Source: Microbacterium sp. LWO12-1.2 (GTDB taxonomy: Bacteria > Actinomycetota > Actinomycetes > Actinomycetales > Microbacteriaceae). Taken from it: a DNA stretch of 64,000 nucleotides. Numbering within the stretch: the stretch's first letter is position 1; each line of letters opens with the position of its first letter. Below are positions 35,218 through 48,119 of the stretch, one piece after another. The stretch spans positions 1,736,001 through 1,800,000 of the forward strand of contig NZ_JBEGII010000001.1 in NCBI RefSeq assembly GCF_040675875.1. Direction: 5' to 3'. The notes below the pieces were generated by a model. It worked only from the letters and a program-made list of their open reading frames with translations, was not told where the DNA came from and ran no database searches. The position numbers and the translations under genes are program-made.

Positions 35218-36063
35218 ATGCTCTCCGCCCACGACACCATCCGCGACCTCGGCGGGATCGCCCGCGGGACGCACCTCCAGACGCTCGGCTTCACCCGGCA
35301 GCACCTCGCCGACCAGGTGCAGCACGGCACGATCGAGCGTGTGCGACCTGGCGTCTTCGCGATCGCCCCGCTCTCCGAGGATGTCCGTGCGGCGGTCGCC
35401 CACGGCGGCGCCCTCAGCTGCATGAGCGTGCTGCGTTCGTACGGGATCTGGGTACTCCCCGATGAGACCGGGCCGCACGTCTGGCTCGGCCCGCATCAAC
35501 ACCCCCTCGCGCACCCGCACTGTCGCTGCATATCGCACTACTACGGAGGAACGCCGGCGCCGGGGTCGGCGAGCATCGAGCGTGCGCTGCTGCATCTGCG
35601 ACGGTGTGCCGGCGATGAGGCCTTCTTCGCCGCCTATGAGTCCGCATGGCGCATGGGAAAGCTCTCTCGTGCCGCACGCGTTCGGATTCGCGCAGCGCTG
35701 CCGCAGATCGCCCGGTGGCTGATCGATCTCGCTCGCCCCGACGCGGACAGCGGTCTCGAATCGCTCCTCCGGCTGCGACTGCACCTGCTCGGCATCCGAC
35801 TCGATTGTCAGGTGAAGATCGACGGCGTCGGCAGAGTCGACTTCGTCATCGCCCACAGGATCATCCTCGAAGCCGACGGTGAGGAGAACCACGGATCATC
35901 GGACAAACGCCATCGCGACCGGATGCGGGATGCCGTCGCGTCCCGCCTCGGCTACGAGACTCTCCGGTTCGACTACGCGCAGATCGTCCATGACTGGCCC
36001 ACCGTGCAGGCGGCCATCCTCGGTGCGATGCGACGCGTCAAGGGAACTCCCGCACCGGAATGA
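35218..36063 (+). CDS. DUF559-type (restriction-endonuclease-like) protein with AbiEi-like N-terminus
   Basis: A 281-residue protein. Residues 1-80 resemble the winged-helix AbiEi-type antitoxin domain (LGGIARGTHLQTLGFTRQHL, VRPGVFAI). The C-terminal 100 residues are a DUF559/Vsr-like nuclease fold with VDFVIAHRIILEADGEENH (the D...E-x-D core), RHRDRMRD and GYETLRFDYAQI. The arrangement is frequent and multicopy in Microbacteriaceae; the biological role is unknown. ATG at 35218 has GGAG 5 bases upstream; a GTG at 35209 is possible. The gene is bracketed by related palindromes. Confidence 0.78.
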   Translation: MLSAHDTIRDLGGIARGTHLQTLGFTRQHLADQVQHGTIERVRPGVFAIAPLSEDVRAAVAHGGALSCMSVLRSYGIWVLPDETGPHVWLGPHQHPLAHPHCRCISHYYGGTPAPGSASIERALLHLRRCAGDEAFFAAYESAWRMGKLSRAARVRIRAALPQIARWLIDLARPDADSGLESLLRLRLHLLGIRLDCQVKIDGVGRVDFVIAHRIILEADGEENHGSSDKRHRDRMRDAVASRLGYETLRFDYAQIVHDWPTVQAAILGAMRRVKGTPAPE

Positions 36064-36206
36064 CGGATTCGCACAGTGGCGTGACGGACCCCACCGTCGC
36101 ATGGCGGATCTCCACAGCGGCATGACGGATCACGGAGAGGATGACGGATCTCGGAGGGTTTCGCGGAGATCCTTCCTCGGATCGTCATTTCCTCCGTGAT
36201 CCGTCA
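36061..36206. repeat. TGACGGA repeats ending in a long palindrome, copy B
   Basis: After the DUF559-type stop codon, TGACGGA-like words recur at irregular spacing. They lead into a palindrome with perfect 15-base arms TGACGGATCACGGAG (36123-36137) and CTCCGTGATCCGTCA (36192-36206). The arm sequence is shared with copy A at 35034. Confidence 0.85.
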
Positions 36207-36270
36207 GCCGTGAAACACCACGTCCCAGCCGTGAACCACCACGTCCCCGCCGGGCTACGAACCGCCCCGG

Positions 36271-38626
<2,356 letters not shown>

Positions 38627-38630
<4 letters not shown>

Positions 38631-39832
38631 GCGGAAACCTTTCCGGGGAGGGATGCCTGGACGTCGGCGAGCACGGCCGTGAACAGCTCACGGAACTCGC
38701 TCAGCTCGGCGTCGCCGATGGTGAGAGCCGGTGCGATGCGCACGGTCTCGGGGTTCGCAGCGTTCACGATCAGACCGCGCTCCTGCGCCGCGGCGACCAC
38801 GGCACCGGCGACCGGCTCCGACAGTGCCACGCCGATCAGCAGCCCGCGACCGCGCACCGCGGTGATCAGCGGAGAATCGATGCCGAGGATGATGTCGCGC
38901 AGCTCGATCCCGCGCTTCGCGGCGTTCTCGACCAGACCCGCATCCTCGATCTCGGCGAGGACCGCATCGGCGACCGCCGTCGCCAGCGGGTTGCCGCCGA
39001 AGGTCGAACCGTGGGATCCCGGCGTGAACAGCGCACTCGCCGACCCGTAGGTCACGAGCGCACCGATCGGGAAGCCGCCGCCGATGCCCTTGGCGAGGGT
39101 GATCGCGTCGGGGGTGATGCCCTCGTGGCTGAAGCCGAACCAGGCACCGGTGCGACCGGCTCCGGTCTGGATCTCATCCACGATCAGCAGTGCGCCGTGC
39201 TTCAGCGTCAGCGACCGGGCGGCCGCGAGGTACCCCTCCGGAAGCTCGACGACGCCGGCCTCCCCCTGGATGGGCTCGACGATCACGGCAGCCACGCGGC
39301 CGTCCATCGCGACTTCGAGCGCCTCGACCGTCGCCGGGATGTGCTCGACGCCACCGGGCATCGGCTCGAACGGCGCGCGCATCGACTCCTTCGCCGTGAG
39401 CGCGAGCGATCCCATGGTGCGGCCGTGGAAGCCGTTCTCCAGTGCGATGATGCGGGGGCGTTCAGTGCCGCCATGCAGACGGGCCAGCTTGAACGCGGCC
39501 TCGTTGGCCTCGGCGCCGGAGTTGGAGAAGAACACCCGGCCGTCGATGCCGGCACCGGCGAGCCGCTTCAGCCGTGCGGCGAGCGCGAGCTGCGAAGGAG
39601 TCGCGAAGTAGTTCGAGACGTGCGCGAGCGTGGCCGCCTGCCGAGACACCGCTTCCACGAACACCGGGTGCGCGTGGCCGAGCGAGGTCACCGCGATGCC
39701 GGCGAGGAAGTCGAGGTGGCGTCGCCCTTCCGAGTCCCAGAGGTAGGAGCCCTCACCGCGCGTGAGCAGCGCGAGGCGCGGCCCCGCGTTGAGCACCAGA
39801 TCGCGGTCTGCGTCGTCCTGCCAGATGGTCAT
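38627..39832 (-). CDS. argD: Acetylornithine aminotransferase
   Basis: A 401-residue PLP enzyme. [17 protein letters not shown] and [14 protein letters not shown] are the cofactor phosphate-binding segments, [12 protein letters not shown] precedes the Schiff-base lysine in [11 protein letters not shown] at 39832 overlaps the argB stop as ATGA; the open frame upstream is the argB region in another frame. Length and motifs are complete. Confidence 0.96.
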
Positions 39833-40728
39833 CCTGCCACCACTTCCGTTCCGATTCCTTTGTTGGTGAAGAGTTCCACGAGCACCGAGTGCGGCACCCG
39901 TCCGTCGATGATGGCCGCGGCATCCACGCCGCTCTCGACGGCCTCGAGGCACGCGCGCATCTTCGGGATCATGCCCGACTCGAGGCTCGGCAGCATCTCG
40001 ATGAGAGCTGTGGAGGTGAGGTGCGACACGAGCGAGTCGCGGTTGGGCCAGTCCGCGTACAGGCCGGGCACATCCGTGAGGATCACGAGCTTGCGGGCGT
40101 TCAGCGCCACTGCCAGAGCGGATGCCGCGGCATCCGCGTTCACGTTCAACGAGTGCCCAGGGTGGTCGAGATCCGGCGCGATGCTGGAGACGACGGGGAT
40201 GCGGCCGGCCGCCAGATGGTCGAGGACCGGGGTGGGGTCCACCTCCACCACGTCGCCGACGCGGCCGAGGTCGACCTCTTCCCCGTCGATCATGACGCCA
40301 CGGCGACGCCCGCCGAACAGACCGGCGTCCTCACCGCTGAGCCCGGTGGCGATGGGGCCGTGGGAGTTGATCTTGGTGACGAGCTGCGGGTTGACCTGAC
40401 CGGTGAGCACCATGCGCACCACGCTGATCGCCTCGGTGTTGGTGACCCGGTAGCCGCCCTTGAACTCGCTGGGGATGTCGAGGCGCTGCAGCATGTCGGA
40501 GATCTGCGGGCCGCCGCCGTGCACGACCACCGGCTGCACACCGACGTACCGGAGGTAGGCGATGTCCTGCGCGAATGCGTCCTGCAGCTCTTCCGAGACC
40601 ATGGCGTTGCCGCCGTACTTGACCACCACGATCTGATCGCGGAACTTCTTCAGCCACGGCAGCGACTCGATGAGGGTCGTGGCCTTCTGCGCGGCGACCT
40701 CGGCAGGAGTGTCCTGGATGTCCGTCAT
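39829..40728 (-). CDS. argB: N-acetylglutamate kinase
   Basis: A 299-residue amino acid kinase. VVKYGGNAM is the nucleotide site, VVHGGGPQI the N-acetylglutamate loop and [15 protein letters not shown] the ATP-side motif. The N-terminal extension (about 15 residues before [10 protein letters not shown]) is of the type found in arginine-inhibited hexameric enzymes. ATGA overlaps couple it to argJ upstream and argD downstream. Confidence 0.97.
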   Translation of the reverse strand: MTDIQDTPAEVAAQKATTLIESLPWLKKFRDQIVVVKYGGNAMVSEELQDAFAQDIAYLRYVGVQPVVVHGGGPQISDMLQRLDIPSEFKGGYRVTNTEAISVVRMVLTGQVNPQLVTKINSHGPIATGLSGEDAGLFGGRRRGVMIDGEEVDLGRVGDVVEVDPTPVLDHLAAGRIPVVSSIAPDLDHPGHSLNVNADAAASALAVALNARKLVILTDVPGLYADWPNRDSLVSHLTSTALIEMLPSLESGMIPKMRACLEAVESGVDAAAIIDGRVPHSVLVELFTNKGIGTEVVAG

Positions 40729-41882
40729 GAGGCGTACGCGCTGTTCTCGTGCACGTAGTCGTGCGTGAGGTCGTTCGTGAGGATCGTCGCGGTGGCCTCA
40801 CCGATGCGCAGGTCGATCAGCAGATGCGTGGCGCGCGGGGTGAGGTCGACCTCTTCGCGCGGACGGTCAGGACCGCCGGCGGTGCAGACGCGCACGCCGT
40901 TCATCCAGACGTCGACGTCGTAGGGGTCGAACTGCGCTCCGGTGGTGCCGATGGCCGCGAGCACGCGTCCCCAGTTCGGGTCGTTGCCGAAGATCGCGGC
41001 CTTGAACAGGTTGTTCCGTGCGACCGAACGACCGACCTCCACGGCATCCTTCTCGGAGACCGCATGACGGACCTCGATCGTGATGTCGTGGCTCGCACCC
41101 TCCGCATCGCCCTGCAGCTTGACTGCGAGCTCCTGCGAGAGCTCGACCAGCGCCGCCGTGAACTCCTCGATGTCGGGTTTCACACCACTCGCACCGTTCG
41201 CGAGCAGGGTGACCTGGTCGTTGGTCGACATGCAGCCGTCGGAGTCGAGACGGTCGAACGTGCGACCCGTCGCGGCACGCAGGGCGGAGTCCGCTTCGAG
41301 CGCCTCGAGGTCGGCGTCGGTCGTGATCACGACGAGCATGGTCGCGAGCCCAGGGGCGAGCATGCCCGCGCCCTTCGCCATGCCCCCGATGCTCCAGCCG
41401 TCGCGACTGACGACCGCGGTCTTGGCCACGGTGTCGGTGGTCATGATCGCCTGTGCCGCGAGGTCTCCCCCGTCGGCGCTGAGTGCGGCGATCGCCTGCG
41501 CCGTGCCGTCGAGCACCTTGGCGCGGAAGACGTCGTCGCCGGTGCCGATCAGTCCGGTCGAGCACACCAGCACGTCACCCGCGCTGACGCCCAGGAGCTC
41601 TGCGGCCTTCTCGGCGGTCTGGTGCGTGGTCTGGAAGCCGAAGCTCCCGGTGAAGCAGTTCGCCCCGCCGGAGTTGAGCACCACGGCCTCGACGACCCGG
41701 TCGGCGATCACCTGCTGCGACCAGATGATCGGGTTCGCCTTGGCGCGGTTGCTCGTGAACACCGCGGCGCCGATCTTGCGCGGGCCGCGGTTGACGACGA
41801 CGGCGACGTCGGGTTTACCTGTCGACTTGAGTCCTGCGACGACTCCGGCCGCTTCGAACCCGGCCGGTGCGGTGACGCTCAC
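40725..41882 (-). CDS. argJ: Glutamate N-acetyltransferase / ornithine acetyltransferase
   Basis: A 385-residue Ntn-type enzyme that recycles the acetyl group. [18 protein letters not shown] contains the Ala-Thr autocleavage site, the Thr becoming the nucleophile of the beta chain. [11 protein letters not shown] forms the oxyanion side. It starts at GTG 41882, which overlaps the stop of a 12-codon ORF as GTGA. A recycling ArgJ means no separate argE is needed. Confidence 0.97.
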   Translation of the reverse strand: MSVTAPAGFEAAGVVAGLKSTGKPDVAVVVNRGPRKIGAAVFTSNRAKANPIIWSQQVIADRVVEAVVLNSGGANCFTGSFGFQTTHQTAEKAAELLGVSAGDVLVCSTGLIGTGDDVFRAKVLDGTAQAIAALSADGGDLAAQAIMTTDTVAKTAVVSRDGWSIGGMAKGAGMLAPGLATMLVVITTDADLEALEADSALRAATGRTFDRLDSDGCMSTNDQVTLLANGASGVKPDIEEFTAALVELSQELAVKLQGDAEGASHDITIEVRHAVSEKDAVEVGRSVARNNLFKAAIFGNDPNWGRVLAAIGTTGAQFDPYDVDVWMNGVRVCTAGGPDRPREEVDLTPRATHLLIDLRIGEATATILTNDLTHDYVHENSAYAS

Positions 41883-41917
41883 AGCGACACCTCGATGATG
41901 AGTGCCTCGATGGTCAT
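41879..41917 (-). CDS. 12-codon micro-ORF bridging argC and argJ
   Basis: The frame [12 protein letters not shown] starts in an ATGA overlap with the argC stop and ends in a GTGA overlap with the argJ start. It therefore passes ribosomes from argC to argJ without an intergenic gap. It may act purely as a coupling device or be a translated peptide. The overlaps are exact in the sequence; the function is inference. Confidence 0.4.
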   Translation of the reverse strand: MTIEALIIEVSL

Positions 41918-42966
41918 GGTGCGACTCCGTTGATTGAGAGGGCGCGGTCCTCGGGAAGCCCGAGCGCGATGTTCATGGATTGGATGGCGGCGCCGGCGGT
42001 GCCCTTGACGAGGTTGTCGACAGCCGTGACGACCGTGACGCGGTTCGCGGCCCGGTCGATCGCGAGACCGATCAACGCCGTGTTGGCGCCGAGCACATCG
42101 GCCGTGCGCGGGAAGCTGCCTTCGGGGAGCAGGTGCACGAAGGGCTCGCCGTCGTATGCGCTCTCCCAGGCCTCGCGGATCTCGGCGTCGGTGACGCCCG
42201 CGACGATCGGCGCGGTGGAGGTGGCGAGGATGCCGCGCGACATCGGCACGAGCACCGGGGTGAAGGAGATGCGGATGCCGTCAGGGGCTGCCCCAGTGGA
42301 TGCGGCGAGCGCCTGCCGGATCTCAGGGATGTGCCGGTGCGTACCGCCGACCGCGTAGGGGTTGGCGGTGCCGAGGATCTCGCTGGCGAGCAGGTTCGAC
42401 TTCAGACTCTTGCCTGCGCCCGATGGGCCCACCGCGAGCACCGAGACGATGTCGCCCGGATCGATCACCCCGGCCGCGACGCCGGGCACCAGGCTCAGGC
42501 TGACCGTGGACGCATTGCACCCGGGGGCCGCGATCCTGGTCGCGCCACGAAGAGCTTCGCGCTGCTTCGTCCCGCCGACGAGCAGCTCGGGCACACCGTA
42601 GGACCACGGCTCATGGAAGGCTCCGCCGTAGAACGCGTCCCAGGCGTCCTGCGAGGTCAGCCGGTGGTCGGCACCCGCATCGATCACGAGCGGGGTGTCG
42701 CCGAGCGCGTCGGTGTACTGGCCAGACTGCCCGTGCGGCAGGGCCAGGAACACGATGTCGTGCCCGGCCAGGATCTCTGGGGTGGTGTCCTGCAGCGTCA
42801 GGCCCGCGAGCGAGCGCAGGTGCGGCTGATGCTGGATCAGCGGCTGCCCCGCGTTCGAATGTGCGGTGACGGTGCGGATCTCGATGTCGGGATGACCGGC
42901 GAGGAGGCGCAGAATCTCGCCGCCTGCGTAGCCGGATGCGCCGGAGACGGCGACGGAATACGTCAT
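41914..42966 (-). CDS. argC: N-acetyl-gamma-glutamyl-phosphate reductase
   Basis: A 350-residue NADP-dependent reductase, first gene of the operon. [15 protein letters not shown] is the Rossmann motif and [14 protein letters not shown] contains the catalytic Cys. GSHxH-type residues follow in [16 protein letters not shown] lies 6 bases before the ATG, so the message may be leaderless; AAGG could instead serve as a weak ribosome binding site. Confidence 0.97.
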   Translation of the reverse strand: MTYSVAVSGASGYAGGEILRLLAGHPDIEIRTVTAHSNAGQPLIQHQPHLRSLAGLTLQDTTPEILAGHDIVFLALPHGQSGQYTDALGDTPLVIDAGADHRLTSQDAWDAFYGGAFHEPWSYGVPELLVGGTKQREALRGATRIAAPGCNASTVSLSLVPGVAAGVIDPGDIVSVLAVGPSGAGKSLKSNLLASEILGTANPYAVGGTHRHIPEIRQALAASTGAAPDGIRISFTPVLVPMSRGILATSTAPIVAGVTDAEIREAWESAYDGEPFVHLLPEGSFPRTADVLGANTALIGLAIDRAANRVTVVTAVDNLVKGTAGAAIQSMNIALGLPEDRALSINGVAP

Positions 42967-42983
42967 GCTTCTACCTTAACGGT

Positions 42984-43006
42984 CGGGCCCCTTCGACAAG
43001 GGCTCA
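42984..43006. repeat. Degenerate copy of the dispersed CTCAGG repeat upstream of argC
   Basis: CCCTTCGACAAGGGCTCAGG resembles TTCGACAAGCTCAGGGACC but with an insertion that lets CCCTTCGACAAGGG form a small hairpin. It lies about 20 bases upstream of the argC start region, in the gap of 233 bases that otherwise shows nothing recognisable. Confidence 0.5.
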
Positions 43007-43199
43007 GGAGAGTGGCCGAGGCGGCGACACCGGCACTCGACCGCCGGCTGGCAGGAGCGCAGGGGTCGCCTAAAGTCGGCGGTCGCCCCGGCGTCGGCGC
43101 ACCACAACGACACTCGGAACGAGCGTCAGAGAAGCGGATACGGCCGAAGGCATGCCGCGACGATAGCGCGCCTCCGACAGCATCCGCAAATCTGGCACG

Positions 43200-45350
43200 T
43201 CATGTGGCGTCGCGTAGCCTGCCAGGCGCGGCGAAGAATTCCCGCTCATGTGCGCTGGACAGCGCGAAGGCGCGCCGCATGCGGGCGCGCGTCTCGACGT
43301 CCGCCTGCGCCGCAGCCTCGGTGACGTACGCGACCGCCTGGGCCGTCGCCTCCGCGAAAGCCGGGTCGGCGTAGGTCGCGAGCCAGGAGGCGTACGGATG
43401 GTCAGAATCCTGCGGACGGCTGCCGAACGCCCCGGCGTGCAGCCGCTCCCCGAGGTCGGTGTAGAGCCAGAAGCAGGGCAGGATCGCGGCGATCAGCTCG
43501 GGGTACCGACCGTCGAACGCCGTGGCGCGCAGATGGTCGAGGTACGCCACCGTGTCGTGCGCCGGCTCCGCCGCGAACGTGGCCGCGGTGACTCCCTGCG
43601 CCGGAGTGAGCCAGGAGGCGTGCAGCTCGAGCTCCCCGACGATCGAGCCATAGGCGGACTGCGCCCAGAACGCCTGCTCCGCAGAGGTGGGGGCACGCCG
43701 CGCGGCCTCCGCCAGCACGCGGGCGTACTCGCGCAGGTAGAGCGCATCCTGCGCGAGGTAGAAGACGAACGGCTCCCGCTGCAGCGTGCCGTCGGCGAGC
43801 GCGCGGATGAACGGCAGGGCGTCGATCTCGGCCCTGATATCCGCGATGCCGTCCCACCACTCGGCGGCCACGTCCGCAGCCGTCGGGCGGGTGCTCAGAC
43901 CCCCGCGGGTCCAGAGTCCCGCGAAATGGTGGATGGGGCCATGCCCGCCACCCACGTCGAGTGCGCTGCTCTCGCGGAGCGACTCCCGCAGCCAGGCGCG
44001 CGCGTGCGAGACCGCAGCGACGGGATCCTGCCCCCGGGCGAGCAGCGTCGCGATCGCGGACGACAGGGAGCATCCGGTTCCGTGGGTGTTCGCGGTGTCG
44101 ATGCGCGTACCCGTGAAGTGCTGCCGGCCCCCTGTCGCTGCGTCGATGAGGGCATCCGGCGCCTCCGCACCCTCGAGATGGCCACCCTTCACGAGCACTG
44201 CCGCTCCGATCTGCGCCGAGAGTGCTTCAGCTGCGGCGAGCGCATCGGACCAGCCGGTGATCTCCCGTCCCACCAGCACCGCGAGCTCCGCGAGGTTCGG
44301 CGTCACGACATCCGCGCGCTCGAGCAGTTCCCGGAGCGCCGATTCCGCTGCGGTGTCGAGGAGCCGGTCTCCGCTGGTGGCGACCATGACGGGGTCGACC
44401 ACCACGATCGATGGACGGACGGCGTCGAGCCAAGCGATCACGGTGCGGACGGCCTCGGCATCCGCGAGCATCCCGATCTTGACCGCGTCGATGACGATGT
44501 CATCCGACAGCGCGTCGAGCTGCTGCCGCAGGAAGTCGGACGGCGGGACGTGGATCGCCCGCACGCCGCGGGTGTTCTGCACGGTCAACGCGGCGATCGC
44601 GGCCATGCCGTATCCCCCGTTGGCCGCGATCGACTTGAGATCCGCCTGGATGCCCGCCCCTCCGGAGGGGTCGCTGCCGGCGATCGTGAGCACGCGCGGC
44701 ACCGAGACCGCCTGCCAGCGCCCACGGAACTCCTTCGCCGCCGCAGCCGGATCCTCGGCAGCGCAGAGCGCCGATACCACCGCGATCCCGACAGCGCCTG
44801 CGGCACGCAACGGCTCGATGTCATCGATCCCGACCCCGCCGATCGCCACGCACGGCAGCGGGCTCTCGGCCGCGAACTGCCGGAATCCCTCGATACCGAG
44901 GGCCGGCGGGTGGTCCGCCTTGGTGAGCGTCGGGCGGATGACACCGACCCCGAGGTAGTCGACCGTGCCCGGCGGAAGCGCGCGGACTGCGTCGAGGTGC
45001 TCCGGCGCATTCGCGGTGAGTCCGATCAGGGCATCGGGCCCGAGCTCCTGGCGCGCCCGCAGCACTGAGGCGTCACCCTGGCCGAGGTGGACACCGTCGA
45101 CCCTGGCTCCGCGACGCCGCGCCTCGAGCGCCGCGTCCAGGCGGTCGTTGACGACGAGCAGCGCGCGACCGTCGATCGCTGCCGACAGGTCGAGCAGCTG
45201 CTCCACGACCTCACCGTCCGACGCGTGCTTCTCGCGGAGCTGCACGAGGCGCACTCCGCCGTCGACCGCGTGGCGGACGGTCTCGATCACGCCGCGTTCG
45301 CCGCACAGGGCCGCGTCGGTGACCAGGTAGAGCGACAGGTCGGCGCTCAT
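43200..45350 (-). CDS. thiED: Trifunctional thiamine protein ThiE-ThiD-TenA
   Basis: A 716-residue fusion. Residues 1-210 are thiamine phosphate synthase ThiE ([33 protein letters not shown]). Residues about 218-480 are HMP/HMP-P kinase ThiD ([43 protein letters not shown]). Residues about 500-716 are TenA ([28 protein letters not shown] with the nucleophile Cys, and SSAHEREFF with the C-terminal Glu). TenA with a conserved Cys hydrolyses aminopyrimidines salvaged from degraded thiamine. It overlaps thiM by 4 bases and is under the same TPP riboswitch. Confidence 0.95.
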   Translation of the reverse strand: MSADLSLYLVTDAALCGERGVIETVRHAVDGGVRLVQLREKHASDGEVVEQLLDLSAAIDGRALLVVNDRLDAALEARRRGARVDGVHLGQGDASVLRARQELGPDALIGLTANAPEHLDAVRALPPGTVDYLGVGVIRPTLTKADHPPALGIEGFRQFAAESPLPCVAIGGVGIDDIEPLRAAGAVGIAVVSALCAAEDPAAAAKEFRGRWQAVSVPRVLTIAGSDPSGGAGIQADLKSIAANGGYGMAAIAALTVQNTRGVRAIHVPPSDFLRQQLDALSDDIVIDAVKIGMLADAEAVRTVIAWLDAVRPSIVVVDPVMVATSGDRLLDTAAESALRELLERADVVTPNLAELAVLVGREITGWSDALAAAEALSAQIGAAVLVKGGHLEGAEAPDALIDAATGGRQHFTGTRIDTANTHGTGCSLSSAIATLLARGQDPVAAVSHARAWLRESLRESSALDVGGGHGPIHHFAGLWTRGGLSTRPTAADVAAEWWDGIADIRAEIDALPFIRALADGTLQREPFVFYLAQDALYLREYARVLAEAARRAPTSAEQAFWAQSAYGSIVGELELHASWLTPAQGVTAATFAAEPAHDTVAYLDHLRATAFDGRYPELIAAILPCFWLYTDLGERLHAGAFGSRPQDSDHPYASWLATYADPAFAEATAQAVAYVTEAAAQADVETRARMRRAFALSSAHEREFFAAPGRLRDAT

Positions 45351-46195
45351 CGGGCGCTCTCCTCGACGCGGGCAGCGACCAGGAGGTCATCCGGCTGCAC
45401 GCCGGCGAGGGCATCGAGCAGGGCGACGGCGAAGCTGCCGGGCCCTGAGGAAACCACGGCGGCGCGCTCTGCGGCGATCGTATAGACGAGCGTGGCAGCC
45501 GCAATCGCGCTGAGCGCGGAGATGTCGGTCCCACGCGCGGCACCGAGGAATGCCGCCATCACGGCACCGAGAGCGCAGCCGCCGCCTGTGACGAGAGTGA
45601 GCAGCGGGTCGCCGTTCGCGATGCGGATCACGCGCTCCCCGTCGGTGAGCAGGTCGACCGGACCGGAGACCGCGACCACGCTGCCGTACCGGTGGGCCAG
45701 GGAGGTAGCCGCGTCGGCGGCCTCGTCCGTGCTGTCGGTGGCGTCCACACCGCGGCCGCCTCCGCTGAGTCCGGCGAGCGCGAGGATCTCCGAGGCATTG
45801 CCACGAACTGCCGTGGGGCGCAGCGCCACGAGTTCCTGCGCCAATGCTGTGCGCACCGGGAGCGCGCCGATGGCGACCGGGTCGAGCACCCAGGGCGTCC
45901 CGGCGGTCGAGGCTCCCTCTGCGGCCTCCAGGCTCGCGGCCTGCTGTTCCGGCGTGGGAGTGCCGAGGTTGATCAGCACCCCGGAGGCGATGCCGGCGAA
46001 CATGCCGCTCTCCCCCGCGATGTCTACCATCGCGGGGGCAGCGCCCGTGGCGAGGAGCACATTCGCGGTGAAGCCGGTGACGACCGCGTTGGTGATGCAG
46101 TGCGTCAGGGGCGGAGTGGCTCGCAGTCTCGCGAGCAGCACCACCGCCTCGGACACCACGGTGGATTCGGACGATGGACGCAGACGATCGCTCAA
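45347..46195 (-). CDS. thiM: Hydroxyethylthiazole kinase
   Basis: A 282-residue kinase of the ribokinase-like ThiK family. [35 protein letters not shown] and [17 protein letters not shown] (the anion hole with Gly-Gly-Cys) are conserved. It phosphorylates the thiazole for ThiE. The best start is TTG at 46195: AAGGGA lies 7 bases upstream within the riboswitch 3' end, while the nearby ATG at 46203 runs into a stop after three codons. Confidence 0.93.
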   Translation of the reverse strand: MSDRLRPSSESTVVSEAVVLLARLRATPPLTHCITNAVVTGFTANVLLATGAAPAMVDIAGESGMFAGIASGVLINLGTPTPEQQAASLEAAEGASTAGTPWVLDPVAIGALPVRTALAQELVALRPTAVRGNASEILALAGLSGGGRGVDATDSTDEAADAATSLAHRYGSVVAVSGPVDLLTDGERVIRIANGDPLLTLVTGGGCALGAVMAAFLGAARGTDISALSAIAAATLVYTIAAERAAVVSSGPGSFAVALLDALAGVQPDDLLVAARVEESAR

Positions 46196-46201
46196 TGCGA
46201 C

Positions 46202-46276
46202 ATCCCTTCGCTAGTACGAACTAGATCAGGTTCGACGGGTCTGTTCTCAGCCGCGGTTGCGGCACCCCGTGTCACT
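46202..46276 (-). promoter_or_regulatory. TPP riboswitch (THI element)
   Basis: The minus strand has the THI box elements in order: GGGGTGCC (near 46269), GGCTGAGA, ACCCG, CGAACCTGATCTAG and finally AGCGAAGGGA. The last element contains the AAGGGA that serves thiM. Binding of thiamine pyrophosphate would hide this ribosome binding site, controlling thiM and the ThiE-ThiD-TenA gene together at translation. Confidence 0.93.
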
Positions 46277-46305
46277 GATCGCAGTCTAGCGAAGCGAGGT
46301 GCCGC

Positions 46306-47277
46306 TCAGAGGAGCTCGGCCAGCAGCGCGCGTTCGTCTTCTCGCGCGAGGCCCGCGCGCCGCTCGCGGTCGACGCCGCGCGCGATCTCATCGGCGACGA
46401 CGCGGGCGATCGTGTCGTCGATCGCCCGCAGCGCTCCGCCTGTTCGATGGAACGCCGCGTTGGAGCGCGTCATGAACCCGGTCATGTCGGCGGGCAGCCA
46501 CAGCGGCAGCGACCTCTCTCCCGACCAGTACGCGACGCCATGGTCTGCGAGCCAGTCTTCGTCGGCGATGACGGTCTCACCGCGGTGGCCGACAGCATCC
46601 TGGATCCGCAGGAGCACATCCTGCAGCGGATGCCGATCGCCGATCGCGTTCACCGCACCGCTGACGCCTGCTGCCGATGCCGTGATCACGTAGGCGGCGA
46701 GGTCGTCGACGTCGATCACCTGCGTCACACGGCCCTCCAGCGGCGGGAGCAGCACCGAGTCGCCCCTGGCGCGGGCGAACGCCGCTGCCCAGTAGCCGAA
46801 CCGATCGCTGGGGTCGCCGTCGCCGACGATCAACCCGGGGCGCACGATCAGCGCCCGGTCGCCCAGCGCGCGCACCTGCTGCTCGGCGGCGACCTTCTCT
46901 GCCGCATAGTCGTATTCGTCGCCCGGCCTGGCCGCCTCATGCACCGGCGCGGACTCGTCGGCGCACACGGTCGCATCGTCGGCGTAGACCGACATCGACG
47001 AGATGTAAGACCATCGCTGCGCATGTGCCCCGAGCGCGGCCACGGCGGCTGCCACATGATCGGCCCGCGAGGAGATGTCGACCACGTGATCCCAGCCGCG
47101 GGCAAGCCCGTCGTAGGCGTCGGGCTGATCACGGTCGCCGCGTACGAGCGTCACGCCCGCCGGAGCAGGCCGCGCGCCGCGGGCGAGGCACGTCACCGCC
47201 GCTCCGTCATCCGCCCATCGGCGGGCGATCCGCCCGGAGAGCCAGCCGGTTCCGCCCAGGATCAGCACTTCCGTCAT
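46306..47277 (-). CDS. NAD-dependent epimerase/dehydratase-like protein
   Basis: A 323-residue extended short-chain dehydrogenase/reductase. LILGGTGWLSGRIARRW is the nucleotide motif and YDYAAEKVAAEQ holds the Tyr-x-x-x-Lys catalytic pair, with SYISSMSVYAD as the Ser strand. The N-terminal GGTGWLS variant is typical of reductases annotated as isoflavone-reductase-like. The substrate is not evident. It lies alone between thiM and the DUF402 gene. Confidence 0.85.
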   Translation of the reverse strand: MTEVLILGGTGWLSGRIARRWADDGAAVTCLARGARPAPAGVTLVRGDRDQPDAYDGLARGWDHVVDISSRADHVAAAVAALGAHAQRWSYISSMSVYADDATVCADESAPVHEAARPGDEYDYAAEKVAAEQQVRALGDRALIVRPGLIVGDGDPSDRFGYWAAAFARARGDSVLLPPLEGRVTQVIDVDDLAAYVITASAAGVSGAVNAIGDRHPLQDVLLRIQDAVGHRGETVIADEDWLADHGVAYWSGERSLPLWLPADMTGFMTRSNAAFHRTGGALRAIDDTIARVVADEIARGVDRERRAGLAREDERALLAELL

Positions 47278-47339
47278 GACCCCATGTCACCAGCATCCGG
47301 AGCCACAGGGAAGAACTTCCGCTCAGAGCAGAGGCGTCG

Positions 47340-48056
47340 TCAGCGGGCGGAGAGGTCGTCGAGGCCTGCCAGCTGCGGGATCGTCCAGGTCGGATCCGGC
47401 CGCCAGTCGCGCCACTCGGCGTCGAACGGCCAGTCCCCCTCGCGGAACGACACGATGGCCGCATCCGCATGGCGCTCGATCTGCGCGGCCTGTTCTGCGC
47501 TGAGGCGCCCCTGTTCGATCGCGGCGATGACCTCGTCCTCGTCCTTCAGATGGATGCCGCCGGCCGCGTCGATCTCCACATCGAGGATATGGTCGGACGT
47601 GTACGTGTCGTGATCGGTACGCAGGTGCGCGTTCTCGAGGTTCACATACCACCCGGCGAACTCCCACTCCGGACCGGTCACGTCGCTCCAGAACAGCCAC
47701 ACCGACCACGCGGCGCCCGCAGGGGCGATCCGCAGGATGCCGTTGCCCCACCACTCCTCGACGATGCGCGTGCGCGGTTCGATCCAGCGGCGATCGAGCG
47801 GCACGCTGCGTACCCGCTGACCGTCCGGCGCGCCCTGACCCTCCTGGAGGGTGCCCGCAGCCAGCCACGCGACGAGGCCGCGTTCGTCGTCGCGCACCAC
47901 CCGCGTCGGAGTGATCGTCGACGGCTCCCCCGGCTGCCAGCCCGGCTTGCGGTAGTGCCAGTCGATCTGCGCGCCGGGGGCGAGGAACGGTCCCTCGCCC
48001 AACGGGCGCACGCCCTCGGGCACGGCCGCCGGGGTGCTCTGCGGAAGGATGCTCAT
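47340..48056 (-). CDS. DUF402 domain protein
   Basis: A 238-residue protein. The DUF402 core is clear: WLFWSDVTGPEWEFAGWYVNLE (key part EFAGWYVNLE), then DHDTYTSDHILDVEI and LKDEDEV, with the acidic residues that bind a divalent cation. Characterised relatives hydrolyse nucleoside diphosphates or triphosphates. TAGCGT lies 6 bases before the ATG, so a leaderless transcript is likely. Confidence 0.85.
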   Translation of the reverse strand: MSILPQSTPAAVPEGVRPLGEGPFLAPGAQIDWHYRKPGWQPGEPSTITPTRVVRDDERGLVAWLAAGTLQEGQGAPDGQRVRSVPLDRRWIEPRTRIVEEWWGNGILRIAPAGAAWSVWLFWSDVTGPEWEFAGWYVNLENAHLRTDHDTYTSDHILDVEIDAAGGIHLKDEDEVIAAIEQGRLSAEQAAQIERHADAAIVSFREGDWPFDAEWRDWRPDPTWTIPQLAGLDDLSAR

Positions 48057-48119
48057 CCCGTCACGCTACCCCGGACAGACCGCGCCGTCGGTGTGAAACC
48101 CTGTCTGCGTGGGTGCTGC

